DNA of 64,000 nucleotides from Cytophagaceae bacterium. GTDB taxonomy: Bacteria > Bacteroidota > Bacteroidia > Cytophagales > Cytophagaceae. The notes beneath the pieces are model-generated. The model was not told the origin of the DNA and ran no database searches. It was given only the letters and a program-made list of their open reading frames with translations. Position numbers and translations under genes: made by a program. The stretch is taken from NCBI GenBank assembly GCA_025454925.1, contig JALONM010000003.1, positions 148,238-212,237 on the forward strand, read 5' to 3'. Below, one piece after another: positions 9,712-19,906 of the stretch (its first letter is position 1; each line of letters opens with the position of its first letter).

Positions 9712-10335
9712 TTAGAAGGAAACAATATTATTTAAATCGATATCCGATTTTACGCGGCCCTTGGCACGCACACCAACAAAATAGGTAAAGTCTAGCACGT
9801 TATATCCGGATGGAATTCCAGCTACCCCAGTATTGAGGGTTAGCTGTAAAACTACTTTGCGATTGCGTGCCAGCAGATTGTATCGTGCGGTATCAATCGT
9901 AATCGAGAAATTATTCACGGATGGACTTGCCGCTGATCCAGCCCCAATCGTCCAGGGACCTCCATCAGGCAAACTGTCTTTGCGATTGCCAAGTGAATCC
10001 AGAAAAACCATTTTAAAGGTACCACCGTTGGTATATCGATTTTCGGTCCGGGTTTTAAATTGAACTTCGTCTATAATAAATTCAGAAGTATCGGTTTGCT
10101 TGGGCAAATCAATGAAGGCCGTATCCGCAATGGTAAAGGTTACATTAGAAACCTGACCGATCGGATTATAGAAGGTATAATCCAATCTTTGTGTGATGGC
10201 AGCCACTGCAATTTCCTCGTTCAATTCAATTCTTTTGATCGACTTGAATTCATCCAGATCATCTTTAAAGCAGGACGCCAGCAGCATACTCAGAAAGAGG
10301 CCTCCTCCCAGCAACAATAATTTCTTGTTCAGCAT
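9712..10335 (-). CDS. Predicted lipoprotein, unknown function
   Basis: 207 residues. A type II signal peptide with lipobox LLASC (Cys at residue 22) followed by FKDDLDEF predicts lipid anchoring; acidic residues right after the Cys are typical of surface-exposed or outer-membrane lipoproteins in this phylum, though the export signal is not proven. The rest is beta-rich with YTFYNPIGQVSNVTFTI and a C-terminal YFVGVRAKGRVKSDIDLNN. I do not recognise a family. First gene of the operon with the DUF5723 barrel and OmpA/propeller protein. Confidence 0.8.
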   Translation of the reverse strand: MLNKKLLLLGGGLFLSMLLASCFKDDLDEFKSIKRIELNEEIAVAAITQRLDYTFYNPIGQVSNVTFTIADTAFIDLPKQTDTSEFIIDEVQFKTRTENRYTNGGTFKMVFLDSLGNRKDSLPDGGPWTIGAGSAASPSVNNFSITIDTARYNLLARNRKVVLQLTLNTGVAGIPSGYNVLDFTYFVGVRAKGRVKSDIDLNNIVSF

Positions 10336-10416
10336 GTATCAATAGTATGTTAAAATGAACAATAAGGTGTTCGGTTATTTGTTAGCAAGTAACTATTTTT
10401 CAATGAAAAAGCAAAT

Positions 10417-11301
10417 TCAAACCTTTATATAGGTTCGTTTTGGACTGTGAGATCCCCCCATATTTTTCTTGAAACGAATCAGCCCTTCGTTCGGAACCCC
10501 ACCTACGGTTCCAATACCATAATCGAGTATGCCAATTGATTGTTCCTGGCAATACAAGTACATTCCTTCTTTTAGCAAGGCCATAGGACTTAAATTCAAA
10601 TAACGGTGGTCGTCGGCGGGAAGAAAAAAATAAAGAATATCTGAACGTACACGCACCCCTACCGCCACGGCAAGGACTTCCTCCATCAGGTGTACTGAAA
10701 ATAAGGTATATCGTTGAGGAGCCAGGATGGGCAAACTCAAAAATGCTTCTCTGGCCATCGAGATCGGGAATCCCTTTCGCTGGCGGCACTGCACTATAAG
10801 ATCGAAAGCCTTTTCCCAGGAAACTTCATTTACTTTAAACTGCACACCATATAAACGCGCCTTTCGTAATCTGCGGATTTCTGAATCATGCAACAAAGAG
10901 TCAAAAGGTGCCAGGGTAGACACATGATAATTTTGCTCTTCAACCGATACCTGAAAACCAAGTCGCAACAGCAACTGATGCATCAGGTCGGCCTCTTCAG
11001 CACTTCGGTAGCATTCCGGAGGCAAGGTGATTTGCAAGCGCTTCCCCGAAAAGGTATCCAGGAAGCTACTCACCAATTCAATCCATTCTTTCAGCCCCCC
11101 GCCATCCGGACCACCAAAAGGTGCCTGAAAGCCGCTTTGTACCACATGCTCCTGCTCTACTACCGGCATCCATGCCTTTGCATGCGCTCCCTGTGGCACT
11201 ACCAACCAGCGCCAACGCCAGGCCTGCGGATAATCGGGCTGGGTAAACCAGAAAGGTTCAAATACAGGTTTAAAAAGCGAATTTTTGTCAGCTAATGACA
11301 T
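10417..11301 (-). CDS. GNAT/FemAB-like acyltransferase
   Basis: 294 residues, no signal peptide. The C-terminal half (residues ~140-290) has the layout of a BioF2-like/FemAB-type GNAT domain: RLRKARLYG, a V.VGVRVRSDILYFFLPADD strand-turn, YLNLSPMALLKEGMYLYC, LDYGIGTVGGVPNEGLIRFK and a final FKKNMGG. The N-terminal half resembles a second, weaker GNAT-like unit. Substrate unknown; relatives transfer acyl or aminoacyl groups to small molecules or cell-wall precursors. It stands alone, divergent from groES, with 144 bases between. Confidence 0.65.
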   Translation of the reverse strand: MSLADKNSLFKPVFEPFWFTQPDYPQAWRWRWLVVPQGAHAKAWMPVVEQEHVVQSGFQAPFGGPDGGGLKEWIELVSSFLDTFSGKRLQITLPPECYRSAEEADLMHQLLLRLGFQVSVEEQNYHVSTLAPFDSLLHDSEIRRLRKARLYGVQFKVNEVSWEKAFDLIVQCRQRKGFPISMAREAFLSLPILAPQRYTLFSVHLMEEVLAVAVGVRVRSDILYFFLPADDHRYLNLSPMALLKEGMYLYCQEQSIGILDYGIGTVGGVPNEGLIRFKKNMGGSHSPKRTYIKV

Positions 11302-11445
11302 GGTGTATACACATTGGAAGGTGATCCTTTAGGGCAAATTAATCGAATTTTACGTCAAAACTGAAATTTTGTCACATTTGAACACATGGCACAGTCTTCG
11401 TTAAGGGTTGAGCAAGTTAAACGTTGAAAAAACCTTTCAGTGATT

Positions 11446-11724
11446 ATGTCATCCGTAAAAGTAAAACCATTGGCAGACAGAGTGCTGGTGCAACCTGCTG
11501 CCGCAGAAGAAAAAACTGCTTCTGGCATTATCATTCCTGATACCGCTAAGGAAAAACCTCAGAAAGGCACCGTAGTAGCCGCTGGTCCAGGTAAAAAAGA
11601 TGAGCCTGTAACTGTAAAAGTGGGCGATGTGGTGCTGTATGGCAAATATGCCGGTACCGAAATCTCTGTAGAGGGAAAAGAATATCTTATCATGAGAGAA
11701 TCCGACATTTTTGCGATTCTTTAA
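11446..11724 (+). CDS. groES: Co-chaperonin GroES
   Basis: 92 residues from the ATG at 11446; an in-frame GTG at 11440 would add only two residues. The Hsp10 hallmarks are present: [12 protein letters not shown], the mobile loop region [19 protein letters not shown], and [10 protein letters not shown] near residue 40, [15 protein letters not shown] near 65. It caps the GroEL ring during folding in the cytoplasm. groEL follows 40 bases downstream. I found no CIRCE inverted repeat (TTAGCACTC-N9-GAGTGCTAA) upstream, so HrcA control is not supported by this sequence. Confidence 0.97.
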   Translation: MSSVKVKPLADRVLVQPAAAEEKTASGIIIPDTAKEKPQKGTVVAAGPGKKDEPVTVKVGDVVLYGKYAGTEISVEGKEYLIMRESDIFAIL

Positions 11725-11737
11725 TTTTGTTGTGTAA

Positions 11738-13390
<1,653 letters not shown>

Positions 13391-13413
13391 GACTTCGTTC
13401 ACTCTTACTTATA

Positions 13414-13450
13414 AAGAAGGCTTTTCTAAATGAAAAGCCTTCTTTTTTTT
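13414..13450 (+). terminator. Intrinsic terminator of groESL
   Basis: 12-bp perfect stem AAGAAGGCTTTT (13414-13425) with AAAAGCCTTCTT (13433-13444), seven-base loop, then eight T. It begins 24 bases after the groEL stop codon. Confidence 0.92.
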
Positions 13451-13670
13451 ATACCATTCTTATTCATCATTTTGTACTTTACCGAACTATAACTGCCTTT
13501 TTCTTTAAATTTGTTATCTCAAACTGGACTATAGTAAATTATATTTTTTCTTAAAAACACTGAATTTTAACCTGCCAATGCGTATTTATACTCATTCTAC
13601 GGTGTAATAATTACCTGTATTATCCGTAAAAAGCCTTAATTCAATTTTTTCAATACTAATTACAGAAGCA
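13451..13670. other. AT-rich spacer between groEL terminator and next promoter
   Basis: About 220 bases, very AT-rich, no frame, repeat or RNA that I can support. It ends at the candidate promoter at 13671. Confidence 0.5.
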
Positions 13671-13678
13671 TAACTTTG
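13671..13678 (+). promoter_or_regulatory. Candidate -7 box (TAACTTTG)
   Basis: TAACTTTG matches the Bacteroidota -7 consensus TAnnTTTG, 35 bases before the ATG at 13713, predicting a transcription start near 13684 and a leader of about 30 bases. A -33 TTG is not clear; a T-rich stretch lies at 13645-13650. Confidence 0.5.
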
Positions 13679-13712
13679 AGTTAGCAATAGTTCATCATTA
13701 AGATTCTGGTTC

Positions 13713-14087
13713 ATGATAGCAGGTTTACGTACGAGTACTTCACAGTGGGTGTATGAGCATTACTTGGTGTATCTTCATCTTTGCATTGCCGATGCCGATT
13801 GTTTGATTTGTGAAGAAGAGTTCGAGTCTATACGCAAAGCTGCATTGCCTGCTTTAGACATTCAACGGGCCAAAAGTTTAATCAAAGAAGTACATACACA
13901 CTACCTGTACCAGGAAGAAAGAGAGCGCAGAGACAGCATCGTTTCGTTGGCACCCCGTTTTTTAAGAACTGAATCGGTGCGCAACCGCGTGCTTAATCAA
14001 TTAGAAACTACCGCTAATAAAAACAGTGAAAGTGAAGAGCAGATGATGTTGAATTACATTCGTAAAACAATACATCTTCTGAACTGA
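13713..14087 (+). CDS. Small cytoplasmic protein, unknown
   Basis: 124 residues, no signal peptide or membrane segment, predicted all-helical. The stretch LHLCIADADCLICEEEFESI (residues ~22-41) recalls the helix-loop-helix of TerB/DjlA-like domains (A.AD..I...E...I), but the match is weak. The middle is charged (YLYQEERERRDS) and the end RKTIHLLN. It has its own candidate promoter (13671) and terminator (14127), so it is very likely a real monocistronic gene. I do not assign a function. Confidence 0.75.
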   Translation: MIAGLRTSTSQWVYEHYLVYLHLCIADADCLICEEEFESIRKAALPALDIQRAKSLIKEVHTHYLYQEERERRDSIVSLAPRFLRTESVRNRVLNQLETTANKNSESEEQMMLNYIRKTIHLLN

Positions 14088-14126
14088 TTATAGTTTTAAA
14101 TTTTGTTGTTTATCCTTGCATAGAAG

Positions 14127-14151
14127 AGGCCGGTTTTTCCGGCCTTTTTTT
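14127..14151 (+). terminator. Intrinsic terminator
   Basis: AGGCCGG (14127-14133), five-T loop, CCGGCCT (14139-14145), then a T-run to 14151. It follows the stop codon at 14087 by about 40 bases and closes the small gene. Confidence 0.88.
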
Positions 14152-14220
14152 ATTCACATCGCTTTTATGAATAGAAACACCCGAATAAAAAACTAAGGGC
14201 AATCTTCAAGGTAGTTTATA

Positions 14221-14316
14221 GCGTGCCCCTGCGCTTCGCTTGGGTCGGGCCATCATTGCAAGTCCTCGTGGTGCCTAAGGCTCCACTGTGGGCTTTCCAT
14301 TCTGTCCCTCACGCAA
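14221..14316 (-). ncRNA. Structured RNA repeat, copy 1 (Flavo-1-like)
   Basis: On the minus strand it reads TTGCGTGAGGGACAGA, GGAAAGCCC, a variable stem GTGGAGCC-TTA-GGCACCAC, then CTTGCAATGATGGCCCGACCC, a second variable hairpin and GGGGCACGC. The ends GCGTG and CACGC pair to close the structure. The same conserved blocks in the same order occur at 53954 and 61095 with different bases in the stems. From memory this resembles the Flavo-1 class of Bacteroidota RNAs; no search was possible. This copy is the shortest and lacks the long stems of the other two. Confidence 0.6.
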
Positions 14317-14419
14317 GGTGCTTTTCATCCAACAGGGAAGTTTTCCTTGCAAATCCATCAGCATAAAATCCCCCCTCATTTCTATTTTCGGCAACCCCGA
14401 AAGCTTCTCTTCCGTTTAA

Positions 14420-14632
14420 ATGAGCATGAATGAGGTACGCTGGAACGTAGATGCTGGTCATCACAGTCTGATGATCATCAATGAAAACATAGTACTGTTT
14501 AGCAATTACCCGGAAACGGAAGGAATCAACTTCCCTATCAAAGACTTCAAAAAGGGATTGCATCACGATCGTATTTCTACGATTTTTGGCAACGACGTTT
14601 TGCAGGAAATGCTCGACTTTATTAACCGATAA
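14420..14632 (+). CDS. Possible small protein, 70 aa
   Basis: Frame MSMNEVRWNVDAGHH... to DVLQEMLDFINR. Its composition (hydrophobic/charged alternation, no low complexity) looks protein-like, and an overlapping minus-strand frame of similar length (14309-14566) looks less so. No family recognised, no clear -7 box, and it sits between repeat elements. It may be a real small gene or a remnant of a larger one. Confidence 0.4.
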   Translation: MSMNEVRWNVDAGHHSLMIINENIVLFSNYPETEGINFPIKDFKKGLHHDRISTIFGNDVLQEMLDFINR

Positions 14633-14677
14633 TATCCCACCATTCCATTTGTCCGAAACACATCACCCAGCTTTAAC

Positions 14678-14866
14678 GGGCTTTTCTCAATAGAAACGAA
14701 GCGCACTATGGAGAAAGCTCATGGATCGTAGATCCATGGCCGGTAATCCCGACATAGAAAATCATGGGCTTAGAAAAGAAATTATTCTAATCGATTCCTT
14801 CTGAAGCCCTTGATTTTAGTAGTCGTTTTTCAATAGAAGAATTTCTATTGAAAAATTAGGGTTTAA
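14678..14866 (+). repeat. Composite repeat core with palindrome and GAAT hairpin
   Basis: Contains GGCTTTTCTC-AATAGAA, the palindrome CATGGATC-GTA-GATCCATG (14720-14738), CCGGTAATCCCGACATAGAA, ATCATGGGCTTAGAAAAGAA, CTTCTGAAGCCCTTGATTTTAGT and a 13-bp hairpin with GAAT loop (arms 14826-14838 and 14843-14855). Almost the whole unit recurs in reverse at 61325-61572, and parts recur at 462-558, 53738 and 60930. No transposase frame and no obvious target duplication. Confidence 0.85.
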
Positions 14867-14893
14867 CCGATTTCCTTCCTATTCCTTGCAAGC

Positions 14894-15673
14894 CTATTCA
14901 CTTTTACGAACCAAGTGATCTCCTTTCCAATAGTATTGACCTGATTTACGATGATTGGATAATCCTTCTACGCCAGGGCATTGGGCATCTCCTTTTGAAC
15001 CGGATGTATCCATCCAATCTGCCACATACACAATAGAATCCTTCACGGATAGATGCCTTGTGTGTACACAATCGAATCGACCTTGCCCATGATGGTTGCG
15101 GTCTCCAAAAGATGTCATTCCCACCGCGGTTAATTCATGAAAGATAACTCGCAGCAAATGTTCTTCATCCCGCCAAATTAATACGGTGTTCGTCACCTCT
15201 TCATACCCTCCATTTCCTTGACTTCGCAATGTGTACTGTGCTTTATACAATTCACCTTTACCAACACTATTTACAAGCTCTACCACAGAACGGAGGCCTA
15301 CTTGTTGAGCCCCACCTTCCAGCAAGGGGAAGTGCTGATAAAACAGTTCAACGTTCAAGGTATCGGTCAATACTTCCTCATGCGCTTCTTCTTCCGGATA
15401 TCCGGTTGCACTGGCAAAGATTGTAAAGTAAGCGGTTAAATAATCTAGCACTACCTCAGCATTGCCTGCCACCTTTGATTGAAGTAAGCATTGCTCCCAT
15501 TGTATTTGTTCATCCATAGGATGGTCGATGGAGGATTCAATACCTTGCGGTGGTGGGGGCTGATTAGGGGTATCTGCCACGATGGAAGGGGACTGTTTAT
15601 CTCTTTGAACATCCGAACAGGAGGAAAGAATAAGCAATCCTTTAATTGTAAGTACGAATAATAGAGGCTGCAT
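14894..15673 (-). CDS. Predicted lipoprotein, unknown function
   Basis: About 259 residues. Start 15673 (MQPLLFVLTIKGLLILSSC) gives a type II signal peptide with lipobox LSSC; the longer frame from 15706 would prefix 11 polar residues. After the Cys comes a Ser/Pro-rich linker (PNQPPPPQG), then a mixed alpha/beta domain with LDYLTAYFTIFAS, TLNVELFYQHFPLLEGG and LRVIFHELTAVGMTSFGDR. The late HHGQGRFDCVHTRHLSV and KSGQYYWKGDHLV segments look like beta strands. No recognised family. It lies 107 bases downstream of the VWA gene on the same strand but need not belong to that operon. Confidence 0.8.
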   Translation of the reverse strand: MQPLLFVLTIKGLLILSSCSDVQRDKQSPSIVADTPNQPPPPQGIESSIDHPMDEQIQWEQCLLQSKVAGNAEVVLDYLTAYFTIFASATGYPEEEAHEEVLTDTLNVELFYQHFPLLEGGAQQVGLRSVVELVNSVGKGELYKAQYTLRSQGNGGYEEVTNTVLIWRDEEHLLRVIFHELTAVGMTSFGDRNHHGQGRFDCVHTRHLSVKDSIVYVADWMDTSGSKGDAQCPGVEGLSNHRKSGQYYWKGDHLVRKSE

Positions 15674-15780
15674 GCGATCAACATAATTCCGGCTCGGAAA
15701 CCACAAGGATTGTACCTTCCTACGATAATTGTCAGATTATTGATTTAACGGAAGAATATCCATTTAGCAAATCAGGCAAC

Positions 15781-16926
15781 TTAGGCATTGACGGTTGCCT
15801 GCACAATGCCAAGGGCGGATGCCCACCCTGCCACATCTTGTTTGCTAAGGGCAGCAGCCATCAACGATGGAAAATGATTCGGGGTACAGGCAAACACCGA
15901 TACTCCCTGACCAGCAAAAAAGGAGGCGTTGGCATGATCGTAAGAGGGAGCGCCTTCGTCGTTCAATGCCAGCAACACAATAATCTGAACGCCGGCAGCG
16001 ACCAATTGAGTTACTGTTTTTTTCATTTCCAATTCCTGTCCACCTTCAAACAAATCACTTATCAGGACCAACACCGTATCGGCAGGACGTTCTACAACTT
16101 GCTCGCAATACCGCAAGGCACGCGCAATATCGGTACCTCCTCCCAATTGCACGCCAAACAACAACTCCACCGGATCATTGAGCTGTTCTGTTAAATCTGC
16201 GACTTCGGTATCAAACACCACCATGCGGGTATGCAAGGCTGGAATGGAAGCCAATACCGCTCCAAAAATGCCGGCATAAACCACCGAAGTCCCCATGGAT
16301 CCACTCTGGTCGATGCACAATACGACCTCTTTCAGTGACTTTCTCTTTCTGCCATATCCAATGCGAGTTTCAGGAATTACGGTATGGTATTCCGGTTGGT
16401 AATGTTTTAGATTTTTAAGTATGGTGGAATGCCAATCCATTTCTGTCATGCGTGGTCTTCGGTTGCGAGTACTGCGATGCAGACTCCCTTGCACGGCTTG
16501 TTGCGTAGGCGCTTGCAATGCATCCATCAATTCTTGCACCACACGCTGTACCACCCTGCGGGCGGTAGCCTTTGTCTTCTCCGGAATTAATTTTCCCAAT
16601 GACATCAGGTTGGCCACCAGGTGTACATCGGGCACTACCGATTCGAGCATTTCGGGCTCGGTAAGCATACTGGTAAGTTGCAAACGTTTTAAGGCATCCT
16701 GCTGCAATACTTTTACAACAGACGCCGGAAAATACTCACGGATATCTCCGAGCCAACGAGCCACATTGGGAGACGAAGGGCCCAGGCCTCCCTTTCTGTC
16801 TCCTGCATTATACAAGGCTTCCAACGTTTTATCAAGGTGACTGTCGATGCCACTTAAGGCCGCAGGAAATTCTTCCCGCACTTCCGCCCCCAATACCAAC
16901 CTCCATTTGCGTTCCAATTCATCCAT
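15781..16926 (-). CDS. VWA-domain protein of a MoxR/SWIM cassette
   Basis: 381 residues, soluble. A C-terminal von Willebrand factor A domain (~200-370) keeps a full metal-ion-dependent adhesion site: DQSGS (206-210), the Thr of GGGTD (265) and the Asp of SDLFEGG (291). The N-terminal ~190 residues are helical, ending with a basic patch RSTRNRRPR. VWA proteins paired with MoxR ATPases are thought to bind or adapt substrates of the ATPase, with Mg2+ at the MIDAS. Last gene of the seven-gene minus-strand operon starting at 24421; 55 bases after the methyltransferase. Family placement is firm, cellular role is not known. Confidence 0.9.
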   Translation of the reverse strand: MDELERKWRLVLGAEVREEFPAALSGIDSHLDKTLEALYNAGDRKGGLGPSSPNVARWLGDIREYFPASVVKVLQQDALKRLQLTSMLTEPEMLESVVPDVHLVANLMSLGKLIPEKTKATARRVVQRVVQELMDALQAPTQQAVQGSLHRSTRNRRPRMTEMDWHSTILKNLKHYQPEYHTVIPETRIGYGRKRKSLKEVVLCIDQSGSMGTSVVYAGIFGAVLASIPALHTRMVVFDTEVADLTEQLNDPVELLFGVQLGGGTDIARALRYCEQVVERPADTVLVLISDLFEGGQELEMKKTVTQLVAAGVQIIVLLALNDEGAPSYDHANASFFAGQGVSVFACTPNHFPSLMAAALSKQDVAGWASALGIVQATVNA

Positions 16927-16981
16927 ACTGTGCTGGCTATTGCTTATTTCCAGAATTTATGCGTTTCTGAGGAATCGGTTT

Positions 16982-17635
16982 TTACTGAACTTTAAAAAAC
17001 TGAGACTCCAATTCATACACTCTATTTTCCACGACCAAATCGGGCTCTTTTACTTCCTTATATTCAACCAAGGTAAAACCTGCTTGCTTCACTAATTCTG
17101 TTACCTCAGCAGCTTCAAATAACCGGAAATTATATTGCGTGACAGGCAACTTTTCCATCACTCTCTTACTTCTATTAGCAATGGTAAATGTTGCATCAGG
17201 CAATAATATCTTTTTGATTGATGTAAGCACCAACAATGGATTTTCCCAAAAATACATGGTGTTTACGGTGAAGATATTGGAAAAGGTGGGCTCCTTCCAG
17301 GGCAATTCTTCTACGCTGCCCGCCATGAAATGAGCCTGCCCGGAGGCTACCTGTGTTTGGTTCAAGCGGATCGACTCTTCCACCATCAGCGCTGAATAGT
17401 CGTAACCGGTATAGAATATACCTGGCGCTTGTTGCAATACGGTGGGAACAAAATAGCCATTCCCCATGCCAATTTCCAAGACCCGGTCATTCTCTTTCAA
17501 GCCTAGAAAATCGATGGCATCCAGATTCATTTTCCGGTTGTTTATATTCATCCATTCGGCTATTGCTATGCCCGCATCACCCTGGGGTTTTCTTAATTGG
17601 GCTGCCCGATGTTTAACAATCTCTTCTTCGTTCAT
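16982..17635 (-). CDS. Class I SAM-dependent methyltransferase in the MoxR cassette
   Basis: 217 residues from the ATG at 17635 (MNEEEIVKHR). The longer frame to 17806 runs into the upstream gene and is rejected; from 17635 the gap to the DUF5682 stop is four bases, typical of coupling. Motif I is VLEIGMGNGYF (52-62), motif II region YTGYDYSALMVEESI, and motif IV region FSNIFTVNTMYFW. The fold is a class I methyltransferase of the Methyltransf_11 type; the C-terminal part FRLFEAAEVTELVKQAGF is usual. Substrate unknown. Its place between DUF5682 and VWA genes suggests it is co-expressed with the ATPase system, though it may be a passenger. Confidence 0.85.
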   Translation of the reverse strand: MNEEEIVKHRAAQLRKPQGDAGIAIAEWMNINNRKMNLDAIDFLGLKENDRVLEIGMGNGYFVPTVLQQAPGIFYTGYDYSALMVEESIRLNQTQVASGQAHFMAGSVEELPWKEPTFSNIFTVNTMYFWENPLLVLTSIKKILLPDATFTIANRSKRVMEKLPVTQYNFRLFEAAEVTELVKQAGFTLVEYKEVKEPDLVVENRVYELESQFFKVQ

Positions 17636-17639
17636 AGAG

Positions 17640-19862
17640 TTACGATGTAATTGGTAAAAGTATTTGTGATAGCACCGGCAATAGGCATATCGCCCGTTCT
17701 TCCTGAATTGAATATTCAGCCCTTGGCAGCGTGTTGGTGCCGCCCCCTGCACCAAGCTGCGCTTTGCGGGCAAGCATGCGACGCTCTGCCACACTAAACC
17801 CTGCAAATGTTCTCCGTAATAAAGGTACTATGCTTTGGAACTGTTCCCAGCTAAGTCTATTCATCCAGGAATGTACCAATAACCAAAGGCTTTCTTCGTA
17901 TAACAACGTGGCAGAGCTGCCTTTTAAAAAACTCTCCAGCCACCAGGCTGCCCGCATCGGTTCTACTGATGAAGAAAGTGCACGAAGAAAATATTGTTCC
18001 AATTTCCCATTCTCCAATTGGTGAGCATCCATCAATAATTTGGTAGCCAAGCCGGAGAGCAACGGCTGCACTTGTATATCATCGCACAGTACTAGCAAAG
18101 TGCTATGCCAGGAAGACCAATAGTTTTCCTGTTGAAGTATTTGCAATCCCTGGTCGGTTTGCCTCATTAACTCACAAAGTTGTTGGGCTGCGTCTTCATC
18201 TAAGGAAGCAGCGGCCGAAGGAAGGCCAATACAACTGCGGGTAAACAAGCCATCCATAATTACTGAAACCAACTGCGTATCAGTTTTTCGCACATCGCCG
18301 TATCGACGCACCTGAATCAAGGGGATGAATGCCCTCAATAAATCCTGTACATCGCGGCTGCCTGCTGCTGCCTTTTCCAGTTGTTCGCTGGCAATCACAA
18401 ATGCCTCTGGCAATTCCGCAGGCAAACATGCCAACAGTAAGTTGGTGAGTTGAGGCAAGCTAGGACCTTTTATTACCTGATGTTTCAGGAACGCGGCTGC
18501 CGCTTCTTCCACGGTATTTCCCCAGATAGCATTTTCAACCAGACGTATCATCATTTCCGGATTCCACTCCAGGTTCCAGGCTTCTTTAAAAGTTCCCTTC
18601 CCTTCCAGGTCAGAAAGGGTAGCCCAGTCTAAGCCTAATACCTGCAGGCGATGCAGAAAAACACTCTTCTGCAGATCGTAGGCTTCGCGCAGATCTAATA
18701 CTAAGGTATGTGGTTCCTGCTTGGGCTTTAACCTCAGTTTTTTTTGACACGCTTCAAAGTCGCGCTGCAAGGGAGTTTGCGGAGCTCCTTCAGGAATTTC
18801 ACCCAATTGATTCCCTACCCATAAATCGCGTTCTATCAATTGCAAGGGCAACGCTTCTCCCATGCACATGACCGATTGAATCGCCTCTTTGAATTCTTTT
18901 AACCCCGGTTGACTCAAGCCCCGCAAGGATGCCAAGGCGGAAGACAATCGCACTGTTTCCTGCACATGAGCAGTGGATACATCCATACGATGCGTTCTAA
19001 ATATCTGAGCGGTCTTTACCAGCCAGTGTATCCCTTCCCGGTCATTGTGATTCCATACATGCTCATACCAACCAGGCGATTTAATGCCGGCACCATAACC
19101 ACTTTCTAATCCAAGGCGTTCGTTCGTCCAAGGTATCCAGGTGGCTTCTACTGCGGCTTTAGGGAGCTTTTTCATCAAGGCCTCATCGGACTTAGCCGGT
19201 GGCCTGTTTTGTAAGGCCGGCACATGCCAGGCTCCGCATACCACCACGATGCACTGATAATCTTCGTCTTCCGCTTTCCGAATGGCTTTGCGCATAAACG
19301 CTTCCCGCAACAAATCTTCCTCATCTTCTGCCTCGTCTGCACGCAAGGCCGCCATTGCCTCGGCAATGGCCTCAAATGCCTCCAGGGCTCCATGCCTGCG
19401 CTCCACCAGTTGCTCCCACCATTCATCCTCATCATCAAACCCATCCAGCGAGGCCAAATAATCCAAGGGATGCTGATGTCCGCACCTGGCTGATGTATTC
19501 TTTCCTTCCGAAACAACGATGCGCTCTTCTTCGGGCTGCAAGGCTCGTCCAAACTTATATGCAAGAGGCAAATCGATAAACCGCACGGGAATATTTTTTT
19601 GCAAAGCATAGTGCATCGCCTGCCATTCCGGTGAAAAAACAGTAAATGGATAAAAAACTGCGTGGCGTGTATCCTGAGGCACATACATCAACATGGCCAC
19701 AGGAGGCTTCATCTGCGCATGCAATACCCAAGGCAACAGGCGTTCTCCTTCCGGAGGACCCTCCACCAGTACTATGTCAGGTTGCAGTTGCTCCATCGCC
19801 GACAACAAGTGCCGTGCTGATCCTGGACCGTGATGACGTATGCCTAAATAATACGTTGCCAA
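17640..19862 (-). CDS. DUF5682 family protein of the MoxR cassette
   Basis: 740 residues, soluble. The family signature is at the N terminus: LGIRHHGPGSA (6-16) and LVEGPPEGE (32-40), with VVVCGAWHVPAL at 206-217. Strand-His-Gly, Glu and a late WH residue are reminiscent of the TraB/ChaN/EreA-like hydrolase fold; that comparison is mine and untested. An acidic helical insertion lies at ~160-200 (RADEAEDEEDLL). The remaining ~500 residues are helical. In other bacteria this family is found with MoxR, VWA and SWIM genes, as here. 44 bases follow the MoxR stop codon. Confidence 0.82.
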   Translation of the reverse strand: MATYYLGIRHHGPGSARHLLSAMEQLQPDIVLVEGPPEGERLLPWVLHAQMKPPVAMLMYVPQDTRHAVFYPFTVFSPEWQAMHYALQKNIPVRFIDLPLAYKFGRALQPEEERIVVSEGKNTSARCGHQHPLDYLASLDGFDDEDEWWEQLVERRHGALEAFEAIAEAMAALRADEAEDEEDLLREAFMRKAIRKAEDEDYQCIVVVCGAWHVPALQNRPPAKSDEALMKKLPKAAVEATWIPWTNERLGLESGYGAGIKSPGWYEHVWNHNDREGIHWLVKTAQIFRTHRMDVSTAHVQETVRLSSALASLRGLSQPGLKEFKEAIQSVMCMGEALPLQLIERDLWVGNQLGEIPEGAPQTPLQRDFEACQKKLRLKPKQEPHTLVLDLREAYDLQKSVFLHRLQVLGLDWATLSDLEGKGTFKEAWNLEWNPEMMIRLVENAIWGNTVEEAAAAFLKHQVIKGPSLPQLTNLLLACLPAELPEAFVIASEQLEKAAAGSRDVQDLLRAFIPLIQVRRYGDVRKTDTQLVSVIMDGLFTRSCIGLPSAAASLDEDAAQQLCELMRQTDQGLQILQQENYWSSWHSTLLVLCDDIQVQPLLSGLATKLLMDAHQLENGKLEQYFLRALSSSVEPMRAAWWLESFLKGSSATLLYEESLWLLVHSWMNRLSWEQFQSIVPLLRRTFAGFSVAERRMLARKAQLGAGGGTNTLPRAEYSIQEERAICLLPVLSQILLPITS

Positions 19863-19906
19863 TCGTTCACTACTTTAAATGAAGTTAGATTCCCCCCAAG
19901 GCAAGC

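Noticed and set aside
10400..10789. Alternative minus frame within the acyltransferase gene
   Set aside because: Shadow frame; the 294-residue frame has family patterns to its end.
11341..11445. CIRCE operator upstream of groES
   Set aside because: Looked for TTAGCACTC-N9-GAGTGCTAA; not present.
14309..14566. Minus-strand frame opposite the 70-aa candidate
   Set aside because: Complement of the more plausible plus-strand frame and partly inside the structured RNA copy; no protein features.
17636..17806. N-terminal extension of the methyltransferase to 17806
   Set aside because: Lies inside the DUF5682 gene and has no methyltransferase features; start at 17635 is better.
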